Source: Streptomyces changanensis (GTDB taxonomy: Bacteria; Actinomycetota; Actinomycetes; Streptomycetales; Streptomycetaceae). From it: a stretch of 64,000 nt of DNA. Below, in pieces: positions 18,403 through 27,953 of this stretch. Position 1 is the stretch's first letter. Each line of letters begins with the position of its first letter. The DNA is taken from NCBI RefSeq assembly GCF_024600715.1, contig NZ_CP102332.1, positions 3,224,001 to 3,288,000 of the forward strand. Reading direction: 5' to 3'. The translations under genes were made by a program, and so were the position numbers. A model generated the notes under the pieces. It was not told the origin of the DNA and searched no databases. It was given only the letters and a program-made list of their open reading frames with translations.

Positions 18403-19836
18403 TCAGGCGCCCGTCGTGGAGCGGCGGCGGGTGGCGAACACCGCGCCCGCGCCGATGACGATCGCGGCGCCCGCGGCGAGCGCGTAGCCGCCCAGGGCGT
18501 CGGAGGAACCGGTCTTCGCGAGGGTCCCGGTGGTCGTCCCGGTGGTCGTGGTGGTCGTGGTCGTGCCGATCGGGGTGCTGCCCGTGCCGCCCTGCGGGCT
18601 CGGGGAGCTGCTGGGCGTCGGAGTCGGCTTCGCGGTCGGCTTCGGGGTGGGCTTCGGGGTGGGGGACGGGGCCACGCCGAGCTCCAGCGGGTGGCTCGTC
18701 CAGCGCGCGTTGGCGCCGCAGTCCTCGCCGCGCTCGTACCAGGCGGACACCTCGATCCGGCCCTTCCACGCCTTCGCGTCGGCGGCCGGGCTCAGGCGCA
18801 GGGTGTACGTGCCGGCGGCACGGGGGGCCAGCGGGCCGACGTTGACGGCGAGCCCGGAGGTGTCCGCCTTCTTCCAGCCGGGCGCGGTCCTCGACGTCCA
18901 CTCCAGCCCGAACGGCGGGACGACGCCCCTGTCGGCCGAACCGATCACGATCTGGCCGTAGGCGCGGTCCATCGTCCGCTCGGACGTGTTGGTGACGCGG
19001 ACCGTCAGCTCGACCGGCTTGCCCACCACGATCTTCTCGGGCAGTCCGACCAGCTCGGCGACGGCGGTCTCGTCGCGGGCGCAGACACCGTGGCCGCTGC
19101 CCTTCGCGTCGGCGAGGGCCTTCTCCGCGGCGGCCAGCTCCTCCCGGGCCTTCGCGACGGCGGTCTGGGCGGCGCCGAGGGCCTTGGCGAGGGCGAACTT
19201 GGCGTCGTCGTAGGCACGGTCGGCGTCCTGGACCTTCCCGTCCGCAGCGGCCTTCGCCGTCGCGGCGGCCTCGGTGGCCGTCTCGGCCTCCTGGACGGCC
19301 TTCCGCGCGTCCTCCTTCTGCTGCGGCGTCGCCGTCTCGTCCGAGGTGACGGCGGCGAGCTTCTCGCGAGCTGCCTTCAGGGCCTCCTCGGCCTTGGCGG
19401 CCTTCTCGGCGGCCGCGGCCGCCTCCTTCTCCGCCGCGGCGATCGCCAGTACGTGCGGGTTGGTCGGCTCGAACGCCGCGTCGATCGCGGCACTCGCCGC
19501 GGCCCGCGCCGCGATGGCGGCGTCGAGCGCCTTGCGGGCGTCGGCGACGGCCTTCTCCAGCCGCTTCAGGTCCGCGGCGGACGGTCCGTCCGCGCGGAGG
19601 GCGGCCGACGCGGCCGGCGGGGACACCAGCGGCGCCGTCGGGCCGGGGGCCGGGGCGCCCGGTGCCGCCAGGGCCGCCGCAGCCACCGTGGCGGCAGGTG
19701 CCGCCGGGGTGGCGGGCGCCGCCGGGGCCGTCGTCCCGGCGGACGCCGGCGACGCGGCGAGCAGGACGACGGGGGCGGCCACGGTGGCGGCGACGGCGGT
19801 GGCGACGGTGGTCGCGAAAGTACGTCTGGTCTTCAC
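18403..19836 (-). CDS. Sortase-anchored (LAXTG) coiled-coil surface protein
   Basis: A 477-aa secreted protein. Residues 1-33 form a signal peptide (VKTRRTFATTVATAVAATVA, ending SPASA). An Ala/Pro-rich segment precedes a long Ala/Lys/Glu-rich coiled coil at about residues 85-245. An Ig-like beta domain follows (PVELTVRVTNTSERTMDRAYG) with two cysteines (CARD, CGAN). A Pro/Thr/Ser stalk then leads to LAKTG at 439-443, a hydrophobic helix and an RRR tail. LAXTG is the class E sortase signal of Streptomyces, so the protein should be linked to the cell wall. No sortase gene is in the window. The GTG at 19836 is chosen because it begins the signal peptide. Role in adhesion or wall architecture is inferred. 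Confidence 0.85.
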   Translation of the reverse strand: MKTRRTFATTVATAVAATVAAPVVLLAASPASAGTTAPAAPATPAAPAATVAAAALAAPGAPAPGPTAPLVSPPAASAALRADGPSAADLKRLEKAVADARKALDAAIAARAAASAAIDAAFEPTNPHVLAIAAAEKEAAAAAEKAAKAEEALKAAREKLAAVTSDETATPQQKEDARKAVQEAETATEAAATAKAAADGKVQDADRAYDDAKFALAKALGAAQTAVAKAREELAAAEKALADAKGSGHGVCARDETAVAELVGLPEKIVVGKPVELTVRVTNTSERTMDRAYGQIVIGSADRGVVPPFGLEWTSRTAPGWKKADTSGLAVNVGPLAPRAAGTYTLRLSPAADAKAWKGRIEVSAWYERGEDCGANARWTSHPLELGVAPSPTPKPTPKPTAKPTPTPSSSPSPQGGTGSTPIGTTTTTTTTGTTTGTLAKTGSSDALGGYALAAGAAIVIGAGAVFATRRRSTTGA

Positions 19837-20058
19837 GAGTGCTCTTTCCCCGGGAGCGGAGGTCACGCACGCGGCAGGTCACGCCGGTGGTCGGGTCGAT
19901 CGTAGGGAGCCCGCTCGCCCCGGAGAAGGGCACGGGCCGGGGGGCCGACCGCACCGCCGGGGAAGCTGACGCTCCACCAACTCCCAAACCGGGGCGAGCC
20001 GTACAGTTGCCCCCGCGGCCCGGACTTTCCGTGTGGGGATTGTCATCGGCCGGTCTCC

Positions 20059-20190
20059 GGGCCGGCGGGCCGGCGGGCCGGCGGGCCGGCGGGCCGGCGG
20101 GCCGGCGGGGCGGTCGGACAGGCGGACGGGCAACCCGGCGGGCCGGGCCGCCGCCGCCCCGCCGCCCCGCCGCCCCGCCGCCCCGCCGCC
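20059..20190. repeat. Paired 8-bp tandem tracts (G-rich then C-rich)
   Basis: About six copies of GGGCCGGC (20059-20110) are followed by about five copies of GCCGCCCC (20150-20190). They fill the space between the surface-protein gene and the end of cobM. Such arrays are prone to length variation and could form strong structure in RNA. I see no gene in 19837-20212. Confidence 0.85.
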
Positions 20191-20212
20191 GGGCGACGGC
20201 CGGCCGGGTGGC

Positions 20213-20965
20213 TCAGTCGCAGGTGTGCCGGTCCCGCTCCGGCGAGTACAGGTGGCTGTCCCGGAACTGCGTCGCCGCCAGCGTACGGCCCACCAGGATG
20301 ACCGCCGTGCGCGTGATGCCGGCCTCCTTCGTGGCCGCCGCGATGTCGGCGAGGGTGCCGCGCAGGACCACCTCGTCGGGGCGGCTGGCCATCGCGACGA
20401 CCGCCGCCGGGCAGTCCGCGCCGTAGTGCGGGGTCAGTTCGGCGACGACGCGGTCGACGTACCGGGCCGCCAGGTGCAGCACCAGCAGGGCACCGCTGCG
20501 GCCGAGCGTCGCGAGGTCCTCGCCCTCCGGCATGGCCGTGGCCTGCTCGGCGATCCGGGTCAGGATGACCGTCTGGCCGACGGTCGGCACGGTCAGCTCC
20601 CGCTTCAGCGACGCGGCGGCGGCGGCGAACGCCGGGACGCCCGGCACCACCTCGTACGGGATGCCCGCCGCGTCCAGCCGCCGCATCTGCTCGGCGACGG
20701 CGCTGAAGACGGACGGGTCGCCCGAGTGGAGGCGGGCCACGTCGTGGCCCTCCTCGTGCGCGCGGACCAGCTCGGCGGTGATGGCGTCCAGGTCGAGGCG
20801 GGCCGTGTCGACGAGCCGGGCGTCCGGCGGGCACTCGGCGAGCAGCTCGCGGGGGACGAGCGACCCGGCGTACAGGCACACCCCGCAGGAGGCGAGGGTG
20901 CGGGCGCCGCGCACGGTGATGAGGTCGGCGGCGCCGGGGCCCGCCCCGATGAAGTAGACGGTCAT
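20213..20965 (-). CDS. cobM: Precorrin-4 C11-methyltransferase
   Basis: CobM transfers a methyl group from SAM to C11 of precorrin-4 in corrin ring synthesis (vitamin B12). The 250-aa protein begins MTVYFIGAGPGAADLITVRG, the family glycine-rich SAM loop, and has the second signature LHSGDPSVFSAVAEQMRRL near residue 80. PYEVVPGVPAFAAAAASL and LTVPTVGQTVILTR are also diagnostic for CobM. Its ATG overlaps the cobL stop codon (ATGA type), so the two are translationally coupled. No other cob gene is in the window. Confidence 0.95.
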   Translation of the reverse strand: MTVYFIGAGPGAADLITVRGARTLASCGVCLYAGSLVPRELLAECPPDARLVDTARLDLDAITAELVRAHEEGHDVARLHSGDPSVFSAVAEQMRRLDAAGIPYEVVPGVPAFAAAAASLKRELTVPTVGQTVILTRIAEQATAMPEGEDLATLGRSGALLVLHLAARYVDRVVAELTPHYGADCPAAVVAMASRPDEVVLRGTLADIAAATKEAGITRTAVILVGRTLAATQFRDSHLYSPERDRHTCD

Positions 20966-22209
20966 CCTGCTGTCTCCTGCTTCGTGACGGACCATTGCGT
21001 GACCGGCATGGCCTGGCGCCAGCCGGTGAAGCCGCCCACCGGGACGGCGTGCGCGACCGCGAGCCGCACCAGTTCGCCGCCGTGGCGCCGGTACCGGTCG
21101 GCGAGCAGCGCCTCCGATTCGAGGGTGACGGTGTTGGCGACCAGCCGGCCGCCCGGCCGCAGCGCCGCCCAGCAGGCGTCCAGCAGACCGGGCGCGGTCA
21201 GCCCGCCGCCGACGAACACGGCGTCGGGGGTGTCCAGTCCGGCGAGGCCGGCGGGCGCGGCGGCCCGGACGACCCGCAGGCCCGGTACCCCGAGGGCGGC
21301 GGCGTTGCGGGCGATGCGGGCGGCGCGCTGCGGGTCGCGCTCGACGGTGACGGCGCGGCAGGTGGGGTGGACGCGCATCCACTCGACGCCGATGGAGCCG
21401 GAGCCGCCGCCGACGTCCCACAGCAGCTCGCCGGGCGCGGGCGCCAGCGCGGCGAGCGTCGCGGCGCGCACGTGGCGCTTGGTGAGCTGCCCGTCGTGCT
21501 CGTACGCCGTGTCGGGCAGCCCGGGTACGGCGCCGAGGCGCGGCGCGTCGGGCGCGCGGACGCAGTCGACGGCGACGACGTTCAGCGGGTCGCCCGGCGG
21601 GTGCGGCCACTCCTCGGCGGTGCCGCGCAGGACGCGTTCGCGGTCGGGGTGGCCGAGCTGCTCCAGCACGCGCAGGCGGCTGGGCCCGTACCCGCGGGCC
21701 CGCAGCAGGGCGGCCACCTCGCCCGGGGTGGCGGCGCCGGAGCTGAGCACCAGCAGGCGCCGCCCGTCGTGGAGGGCGGCGGTCAGGGTGTCTAGGGGGC
21801 GGCCGACCAGCGTGACGGTCGCGGTGTCCTCCACGGGCCAGCCGAGCCGGGCGCAGGCGTACGCGACGGACGACGGGTGCGGCAGGACGCGCAGCCGCTC
21901 CGGGCCGAGGACCTCGGCGAGGGCGCGGCCGACGCCGTGGAACATCGGGTCACCGCTGGCCAGGACCGCGACACGGCGGCCCGCGTGGGCCGCCAGCAGC
22001 CGCGGCACGGCGGGGCGCAGCGGTACGGGCCAGGCGACGCGCTCCGCGGTGACCTCCGCCCGCGGCAGCAGGCCGAGCTGGCGGGCGCCGCCGCCGATGA
22101 CGACCTCCGCGGCGCGCAGGGCGTCGCGGGCGGGACCGGACAGCCCGGCCCAGCCGTCGGCGCCGATGCCGACGACGGTGACGGGCGGGGTGTTCTCCGG
22201 GCAGCTCAC
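20962..22209 (-). CDS. cobL: Precorrin-6Y C5,15-methyltransferase (decarboxylating), CbiE-CbiT fusion
   Basis: CobL methylates C5 and C15 of precorrin-6Y and decarboxylates the acetate side chain. The 415-aa protein has an N-terminal CbiE-like methyltransferase (VTVVGIGADGW at the start, VLASGDPMFHGVG near residue 75) and a C-terminal CbiT domain with the SAM loop LLWDVGGGSGSIGVEWMR near residue 255. The TKRHVRA before it is a conserved family element. The GTG at 22209 (VSCPENTPPV) is chosen from the domain start, with AGGG about 9 nt upstream. The upstream 270 nt is G-rich, with no cobalamin riboswitch that I could recognise. Confidence 0.93.
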   Translation of the reverse strand: MSCPENTPPVTVVGIGADGWAGLSGPARDALRAAEVVIGGGARQLGLLPRAEVTAERVAWPVPLRPAVPRLLAAHAGRRVAVLASGDPMFHGVGRALAEVLGPERLRVLPHPSSVAYACARLGWPVEDTATVTLVGRPLDTLTAALHDGRRLLVLSSGAATPGEVAALLRARGYGPSRLRVLEQLGHPDRERVLRGTAEEWPHPPGDPLNVVAVDCVRAPDAPRLGAVPGLPDTAYEHDGQLTKRHVRAATLAALAPAPGELLWDVGGGSGSIGVEWMRVHPTCRAVTVERDPQRAARIARNAAALGVPGLRVVRAAAPAGLAGLDTPDAVFVGGGLTAPGLLDACWAALRPGGRLVANTVTLESEALLADRYRRHGGELVRLAVAHAVPVGGFTGWRQAMPVTQWSVTKQETAG

Positions 22210-22477
22210 GGGCCGGAACCCTACCGGCCGGTCCGGGTGGGGTGAGGCGGCGGGTGCCGCGTGCCGGTGCCCGGGAGGGGTCGGGGTGCGCGCGGGGGCG
22301 GGGGGGCGCGGGGCGGCGGCGGTGCCGGGTCCGGGCGGCGGTGGTGCCGGGGCGGGCGCTGCGGGCCTGGCGCGAGGGCAGGGGCCGGGCGGCACCGGAT
22401 CCGGGCGGTGCCGGGGCGGCGACGGGTGACCGCCCCCCGAGGCGGCGTGCCGCCGGACTCCCGCCCGCCCCGGCCCC

Positions 22478-23353
22478 CTACTTGCGGTTGTACAGGCGCA
22501 TCGTCACCGCGCCGAAGACCGTCACGAACACCGCCGACCAGCCCAGGGTCCAGGCGATGTCCGCCAAGGGGCGGGCGCCCGCCATCAGTTCCCGTACCGA
22601 CGTGGCCAGGTGGGTCACGGGGCTGTTGTTCACGAACACCTGGAGCCAGCCCGGCATGGTGCGCGGGTCCACGAAGACGTTGCTGAGGAACGTCAGCGGG
22701 AAGATCACCATCATGCTGACGCCCATCACGGACTTCTCGCTCCGCAGCAGCAGCCCGAACATCGTCCAGATCCACGAGAACGCGAACGAGAAGACCATCA
22801 GCAGCGCCACGCCCGCGAGCACCCCGACCACCCCGCCGTCGGGCCGGTAGCCGATGAGCAGGCCCACGGAGAGCATGACCGCCGACGCGATCAGGTACCG
22901 GACCACGTCGCCCAGCAGGTAGCCGACCATCGGGGCGGGGCGCCAGATGGGCAGGGTGCGGAAGCGGTCGAAGACGCCCTTCTCGATGTCGGTGTTGACG
23001 GCGATCCCCGTGTACATGGTGATCATCACGACGCTCATCGTGAGGATGCCGGGCAGCAGGAACTGGATGTACTGCGCGACCGACCCGGCGAGCGCGCCGC
23101 CGAAGAGGTACGTGTACATCAGCACCATCATGATCGGGAAGGCCGTCACGTCGAAGAGCTGCTCGGGCACGTGCTTGATCTTGAGCATCGCCCGCCAGCC
23201 GAAGGTGAGGGACGCCGACAGGGCGGACGGGCGCGGTGGCCGCCGGTCCGCGCCGGTGACCAGCAGGGCGGCCAGGTCCGCGGGGCGCGGTACGGCGACC
23301 GCCGCGTCGTCGGCCCGCTGCTTCTGCGACTTCTGCGACGTGGTCGTGCTCAT
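22478..23353 (-). CDS. ABC-2 type transporter permease (DrrB-like)
   Basis: A 291-aa membrane protein with about six transmembrane helices after a charged N-terminus. It has the DrrB/ABC-2 pattern: [50 protein letters not shown] and [18 protein letters not shown]. DrrB-type permeases export hydrophobic drugs or lipids with a DrrA ATPase. Its ATG overlaps the stop of the upstream ATPase gene (ATGA), so the two are co-translated. Substrate unknown. Confidence 0.9.
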   Translation of the reverse strand: MSTTTSQKSQKQRADDAAVAVPRPADLAALLVTGADRRPPRPSALSASLTFGWRAMLKIKHVPEQLFDVTAFPIMMVLMYTYLFGGALAGSVAQYIQFLLPGILTMSVVMITMYTGIAVNTDIEKGVFDRFRTLPIWRPAPMVGYLLGDVVRYLIASAVMLSVGLLIGYRPDGGVVGVLAGVALLMVFSFAFSWIWTMFGLLLRSEKSVMGVSMMVIFPLTFLSNVFVDPRTMPGWLQVFVNNSPVTHLATSVRELMAGARPLADIAWTLGWSAVFVTVFGAVTMRLYNRK

Positions 23354-24348
23354 GCCGACCCCTCCTTGCCCGTCAGCGCCAGGAACACCTCGTCCAGACT
23401 CGGCTGCCCCAGCGCGAAGTCGTCCACGGTGACACCCGCCCGGGCGAGTGCGGCGAGCGCCCGTGCCGCCTGCTCGGCCGCGCCCAGCTCGCTGCGCCCG
23501 CCGTCGACCGTCGCGGTCAGCGCCACGGGGTCCGGGTCGAGCTGCGCGGTCGTGCCGAGCGCCGCCTCCAGGACCCGCACCGCCTCGTCCCGCTGCTCCG
23601 CCTCCCGGAGCCGCACGTGGACGGAGCCGGAGCCCACCGACGCCTTCAGCTCGCCCTTGGTGCCCTCCGCGATGACCCTGCCCCGGTCGATGACCGCGAT
23701 GCGGGACGCCAATTGGTCCGCCTCGTCCAGGTACTGGGTGGTGAGCAGCACCGTGGTCCCCTGGGCGACGACGGCCCGCACGATGTCCCAGACCTGGTTG
23801 CGGGAGCGGGGGTCGAGGCCGGTCGTCGGCTCGTCGAGGAAGAGCAGGTCGGGGGTGTTGAGGATGGACGCGGCGATGTCGATGCGGCGCCGCATGCCGC
23901 CCGAGTAGTGCTTCACCTGCCGCGCCGCCGCGTCCGCCAGCCCGAACGCCTCCAGCAGCTGCGCGGAGCGGTCGCGGGCGGCGGTCCGGCCGTGGCCGAG
24001 GAGCCGCCCGAGGAGGACGAGGTTCTCCGTGCCGGTCAGGTCCTCGTCCACGGAGGCGTACTGGCCGGTGAGGCTGACCCGGCCGCGGACGGCGTCGGCG
24101 TCGCGCACCACGTCCCGGCCGAAGACCCGGGCCTCGCCGCCGTCGGGGCGCAACAGGGTGGCGAGGACCTTCACGGCGGTCGTCTTGCCGGCGCCGTTCG
24201 GCCCGAGCACCCCGTAGACCGTGCCGGCGGGCACGCGCAGGTCGACGCCGTCGACGGCCCGGGTGGCGCCGAACACCTTGACCAGGCCGTGCGTCTCGAC
24301 CGCGAGGTCGGGGACGGCCGTGCCGGCGCCGACGGGGTGTGGGGTCAT
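23350..24348 (-). CDS. ABC transporter ATP-binding protein (DrrA-like)
   Basis: A 332-aa ATPase with Walker [11 protein letters not shown] near residue 45, Q-loop [13 protein letters not shown], signature [17 protein letters not shown], Walker [18 protein letters not shown] and the switch [14 protein letters not shown]. This set is typical of daunorubicin-resistance DrrA proteins. The ATG at 24348 is chosen because GGAGGA lies 7-12 nt upstream; the ORF extends to 24489 without support. It pairs with the downstream permease to form a drug or lipid exporter. No regulator gene is adjacent. Confidence 0.92.
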   Translation of the reverse strand: MTPHPVGAGTAVPDLAVETHGLVKVFGATRAVDGVDLRVPAGTVYGVLGPNGAGKTTAVKVLATLLRPDGGEARVFGRDVVRDADAVRGRVSLTGQYASVDEDLTGTENLVLLGRLLGHGRTAARDRSAQLLEAFGLADAAARQVKHYSGGMRRRIDIAASILNTPDLLFLDEPTTGLDPRSRNQVWDIVRAVVAQGTTVLLTTQYLDEADQLASRIAVIDRGRVIAEGTKGELKASVGSGSVHVRLREAEQRDEAVRVLEAALGTTAQLDPDPVALTATVDGGRSELGAAEQAARALAALARAGVTVDDFALGQPSLDEVFLALTGKEGSA

Positions 24349-24636
24349 GGCGGGGTCCTCCGGTGTGCTCCGGGGCCCTCCGGGGGTGGGGCCGGAGCGG
24401 CGGTGCGGCCCGAGCGGCGGTGCTGCGGCGCGCTGCCCGGTTCCGGTGGTGCGCCGTCCGGTGCCCGTGGTGCGCGGGTGTGGCGGCACTCCCCCAGTGT
24501 CCGGCCGTCACCCGCACGGCGCCATGCGGCGCGGTGCGGGTATGGGCGGCCCGTGACCTGCGGTGACCGGTGGGGTGGGCTGCGTTACCGTGGCCGCAGG
24601 CGTCCGCGCGGGCGGGTGCGCGGCCGATCCGCGGGG

Positions 24637-25047
24637 TCACTCATGGGTGTAGAAGACGTAGAACGCCGCGCAGAAGACGGCCGCCCCGACGAGCAGGCCG
24701 AGCACGGCGCAGGCCAGGAGCGTGCCGCCGGAGGCGCTGTACAGGAAGCCGACGCCGATCCCGCCCAGCGCTCCGTACGCCAGGCCGCGCGTCTCCCGGG
24801 GCAGCGAGCCCTGGGCCCGCGCGAGCACGAAGCAGAGCGCGCCGAACACCAGGGCGCAGACCAGGCCGAACAGGACGTCGCCCCAGTCGGTCGGGCCGTC
24901 GCCCCGGTGGAGGAATCCCGCGTACAGGCCGTAGACGACGGCGAGGGCGGCGGGCACGGCCCGGCGCAGGGGGTGCCGGTCCGCCGTGCGGCCCGGCGGG
25001 CGGGGCCGTGAACGACGGTGGCGAGCGGGTGCCGCGTGTGCGCCCAT
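24637..25047 (-). CDS. Small membrane protein, unknown function
   Basis: A 136-aa protein with a basic N-terminus (RHRRSRPRPPGR) and four predicted transmembrane helices, for example ALAVVYGLYAGFL, VLFGLVCALVFGALCFVLA, GLAYGALGGIGVGFLYS and LLACAVLGLLVGAAVFCAAF. The ATG at 25047 has AAGGAG 7-12 nt upstream. It is divergent from the endonuclease-fold gene. No family name recognised. Confidence 0.7.
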   Translation of the reverse strand: MGAHAAPARHRRSRPRPPGRTADRHPLRRAVPAALAVVYGLYAGFLHRGDGPTDWGDVLFGLVCALVFGALCFVLARAQGSLPRETRGLAYGALGGIGVGFLYSASGGTLLACAVLGLLVGAAVFCAAFYVFYTHE

Positions 25048-25232
25048 GGTCGGGCTCCTTCCGACGGGTGTCCCGACGGGTCCTGCGGCGCGCGGGCCGG
25101 TGGACCCGCTTCCCAGGGCACACCCGGGCGGGGGAGCCGGCAAGTGGATCAGCGGGCCGGCGGCGGCCGGCAACGGGGAGACCGGCACGGGGGGCGGCGG
25201 CCCGGTGGCACCCCCCGGCGTGGGGGCCGGGG

Positions 25233-25310
25233 GGTGGATCGGCGGGCCGCCGGCCGGCGCGGGGACCGGCCGGTGGATCGGCGGGCCGCCGGCCGGCGTG
25301 GGGGGCCGTG
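25233..25310. repeat. 39-bp tandem repeat before the EEP-family gene
   Basis: GGTGGATCGGCGGGCCGCCG begins units at 25233 and 25272 (period 39). A degenerate copy occurs near 25144. The unit is 13 codons long and in one frame repeats WIGGPPAG, but that frame is not the frame of the downstream domain. Confidence 0.7.
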
Positions 25311-26240
25311 GCGCTGCTCGTCGCGCCCACCGTGACCTGTGCCGCCCGGCTGCTGGACACCGACGCCGTCACGCCCGTGCCGCAACTGCTGTCGCTGCTG
25401 CCGTGGCTGGGCGCCCCGGCGGCCGCGGCGCTGCTGCTCGCGCCCGCCGCGCGGGGACGCGCCCGGCCGGCCCTGGCGGCGTGGGCGGCGGGGGTGCTCG
25501 CCGCGGCGGTCTGGGCCACCCTGCCGTACGGGCCCGCCACGACCGCCGCGCGCGGCCCGGTCGCCGCGGCGGTGCGGGTGCTGACGGCGAACGTCGAGTA
25601 CGGCGACGCGGTCCCCGCCCTCGTCGACACGGCCCGGCGCGAACGGCCCGACCTGCTCTTCGTCCAGGAGTGCGATCCGGCCTGCGCGGACGTGCTCTCC
25701 GCCGCGCTGGCCGACCGGCTGCCGCACCGGGCGAGGGCGGCGCGGGAGGGCGCGGCCGGATCAGCGGTGTTCAGCGCGTTCCCCCTGACGGGCCCGGACG
25801 TCCTGCCCGGAACGGCCCTCGGCATGCCCGGCGCGACGGCCCGGGTCGGCGGGGTGGCGGTACGGCTCCGGCTCGCGCACCCGGTGCCGCCCGTACCGGG
25901 CCTGGTCGGGGAGTGGCGGCGGGAGCTGGGGCTGCTGCGGGACGACGCGGCGGCGCGGCGGGGCACGCCCGCGGTCGTCGCGGGGGACCTCAACGCGGCG
26001 CAGGACCACGCGGCGTTCCGGGCCGTCCTGCGGGCGGGCGGGCTGCACGACGCGGCCCGGCTGGCCGGCCGGGCGCGTACCCCGTCGTGGCCCGCGGACC
26101 TGCCCGTACCTCCCTGGACGCAGATCGACCACGTGCTGGTCAGCGGGGACTTCGCGGTGCGCGGCGCCCGCTTCCTCGACCTGCCCGGCAGCGACCACCG
26201 GGCCCTGGTCGTGGACGCCGTGCTGCACCGGGGCGGGTGA
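25308..26240 (+). CDS. Endonuclease/exonuclease/phosphatase-family protein with membrane N-terminus
   Basis: About 310 aa from GTG 25308. The N-terminus has three hydrophobic segments (VALLVAPTVTCAARLL, LLSLLPWLGAPAAAALLLA, ALAAWAAGVLAAAVWATL). The EEP domain follows, with VRVLTANVEYGDA, DLLFVQECD (catalytic Glu), AVVAGDLNAAQDHAAF (metal and catalytic Asp/Asn) and the terminal LPGSDHRALVV (catalytic His). The active site is complete, so phosphodiesterase activity is likely; substrate is unknown. The real start is uncertain because a 39-bp repeat in another frame lies immediately upstream and may hide a frameshift. Confidence 0.8.
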   Translation: MALLVAPTVTCAARLLDTDAVTPVPQLLSLLPWLGAPAAAALLLAPAARGRARPALAAWAAGVLAAAVWATLPYGPATTAARGPVAAAVRVLTANVEYGDAVPALVDTARRERPDLLFVQECDPACADVLSAALADRLPHRARAAREGAAGSAVFSAFPLTGPDVLPGTALGMPGATARVGGVAVRLRLAHPVPPVPGLVGEWRRELGLLRDDAAARRGTPAVVAGDLNAAQDHAAFRAVLRAGGLHDAARLAGRARTPSWPADLPVPPWTQIDHVLVSGDFAVRGARFLDLPGSDHRALVVDAVLHRGG

Positions 26241-26427
26241 GCGGCAGGTGCGCGGCACCGCGCGGGCCCGGCGTCCCGGACCCGGGGACCGCCGTGCCCG
26301 CGCACCGCGCGGACGCGCCGTCCGAGACCCGAGGGCCGGGGAGCGGGGTGGAGCGACGGGTTCCAGGCAGGGGTCTACGATGCGGCTGTCCCTGCGCCAT
26401 ATCCCCTGCCAGTCAAGGACGTTCGGC

Positions 26428-27909
26428 ATGCGCAACACTTCCGGCAGAGGGCTTCGACCCAATGTGCTGGGCACGTTCGACACCGTCGTCATGGCGGTCG
26501 CGGGCAGTGCCCCGGCCTACTCGCTGGCCGCCACGACCGCCGTGCTCGTCGGCGCCGTCGGGTTCGCCGCGCCCGCCGCGCTGCTGTACTGCGCGCTGCC
26601 CATGCTGGGCATCGTGCTGGCCTTCGGGCGGCTGGGCCGGCTCGACGTGAACGCGGGCGCCGCCTACTCGTGGGTGGGGCGGGCGCTGCACCCGTTCCTC
26701 GGCTTCCTCTGCGGGTGGGCGCTGGTGGTGTCCACGACGCTGTTCATGGTGGCGGGGTCGCTGCCCGCCGGGGCGCTGACGCTGTCGCTGTTCGACCCGG
26801 CGCTGGCCCACGACACCTGGCTCGCGACGGCGGTGGGCGCCGGCTGGTTCCTGGTGATGCTGCTGGTCGTCCTCGGCGGGGCCCGGCTGACCGTACGGGC
26901 CCAGATGGTCATCACCGGGGTCGAGCTGCTGATCCTGCTGCTGTTCGTCCTCGGCGCCGTGGTGCGCGGGGGCGCGGCCGCCGCGTTCGACTGGTCGTGG
27001 TTCGGTTTCGGTCACTTCGACGGGGTGTCCGGCTTCGCGTCGGGCGCGCTGATCGCCGCGTTCTCGTACTGGGGCTGGGACGTCACCGGCAACCTCAGCG
27101 AGGAGACCCGCGACAGCCGGCGGACGGCCGGGTTCGCCGCGCTCGTCGGGGTCGGCGTGGTCTTCCTGCTCTTCGAGGCGTTCACGGTCGCCGTGAACGT
27201 CGTCCTGTCCGCGGAGGAGGTCACCGCGCGCGGCGCCGCCGACACCGTCTCCCTGCTCGGGGACGCGATCTGGCCCGGGGTCGGCGGGAAGCTGCTCGTC
27301 GTGGCGGTGATGCTGTCGACGGTGGCGACGCTGGAGACGACGCTGATCCAGGTGTCCCGGACGCTGTTCGCGATGGGCCGGGACCGGACCGTGCCGGCCG
27401 CGTTCGGCGCGGTGCACCGCCGGTGGAACACTCCGTGGGTGGCGATCTGCGTCGTCGGGGCCGTCGCGCTGGCGCTGTTCGTCGCGGCCAACGCGCTCGG
27501 TTCGGTGGGCGACATCCTCTCGGGCGCCGTCAGCGCGATGGGGCTGCAGATCGCGTTCTACTACGGCCTGGCCGGGCTCGCCGCCGTCGTCGCCTACCGC
27601 AAACTGCTGCTGTCGTCGGTGCGGGAGTTCCTGCTGGGCGGGGTGTGGCCGCTGCTGGGCTCGGCGTTCATGCTGTGGATCTTCGTCGAGTCGCTGGCGG
27701 AGCTGTCCGGCCCGTCCGTCGTGATCGGCCTCGGCGGCCTCGCGGCAGGTCTCATTCCGATGACCTGGTACTGGCGGCGGGGCAGTTCGTACTACCGTCC
27801 GGCGAAGCTGGACGCGGTACGGACGCTCGCCGGGGCGGAGGGACGCTACCCGGACGTGCCGCGGCAGCACCGGCCGGACGCCGACGAGCCGTTGGCGACC
27901 GACTTCTGA
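26428..27909 (+). CDS. APC-family amino-acid permease
   Basis: A 493-aa membrane protein with about 12 helices. The start NVLGTFDTVVMAVAGSAPAYSLAA is typical of actinobacterial APC permeases (helix 1 with the GSAPAYS unwound motif). INTACT-type features follow: RLDVNAGAAYSWVGRA in helix 3 and SYWGWDVTGNLSEETRDSRR, a well-conserved helix 6 segment. The ATG at 26428 has AAGGA about 9 nt upstream. TACGAT at 26376-26381 may be its -10 box. Specific substrate cannot be told. It is followed after 44 nt by the 363-aa gene on the same strand. Confidence 0.9.
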   Translation: MRNTSGRGLRPNVLGTFDTVVMAVAGSAPAYSLAATTAVLVGAVGFAAPAALLYCALPMLGIVLAFGRLGRLDVNAGAAYSWVGRALHPFLGFLCGWALVVSTTLFMVAGSLPAGALTLSLFDPALAHDTWLATAVGAGWFLVMLLVVLGGARLTVRAQMVITGVELLILLLFVLGAVVRGGAAAAFDWSWFGFGHFDGVSGFASGALIAAFSYWGWDVTGNLSEETRDSRRTAGFAALVGVGVVFLLFEAFTVAVNVVLSAEEVTARGAADTVSLLGDAIWPGVGGKLLVVAVMLSTVATLETTLIQVSRTLFAMGRDRTVPAAFGAVHRRWNTPWVAICVVGAVALALFVAANALGSVGDILSGAVSAMGLQIAFYYGLAGLAAVVAYRKLLLSSVREFLLGGVWPLLGSAFMLWIFVESLAELSGPSVVIGLGGLAAGLIPMTWYWRRGSSYYRPAKLDAVRTLAGAEGRYPDVPRQHRPDADEPLATDF

Positions 27910-27953
27910 CCACGACCGACCACGCGAGGACCACGCGACCGGGGGGAGAAGGC

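Noticed and set aside
20033..22429. 798-codon plus-strand frame over cobM and cobL
   Set aside because: Antisense shadow in GC-rich DNA; the minus strand encodes two recognised methyltransferases.
22210..22477. Cobalamin riboswitch upstream of cobL
   Set aside because: The region is G-rich low complexity; I could not find the B12-box consensus or a matching fold.
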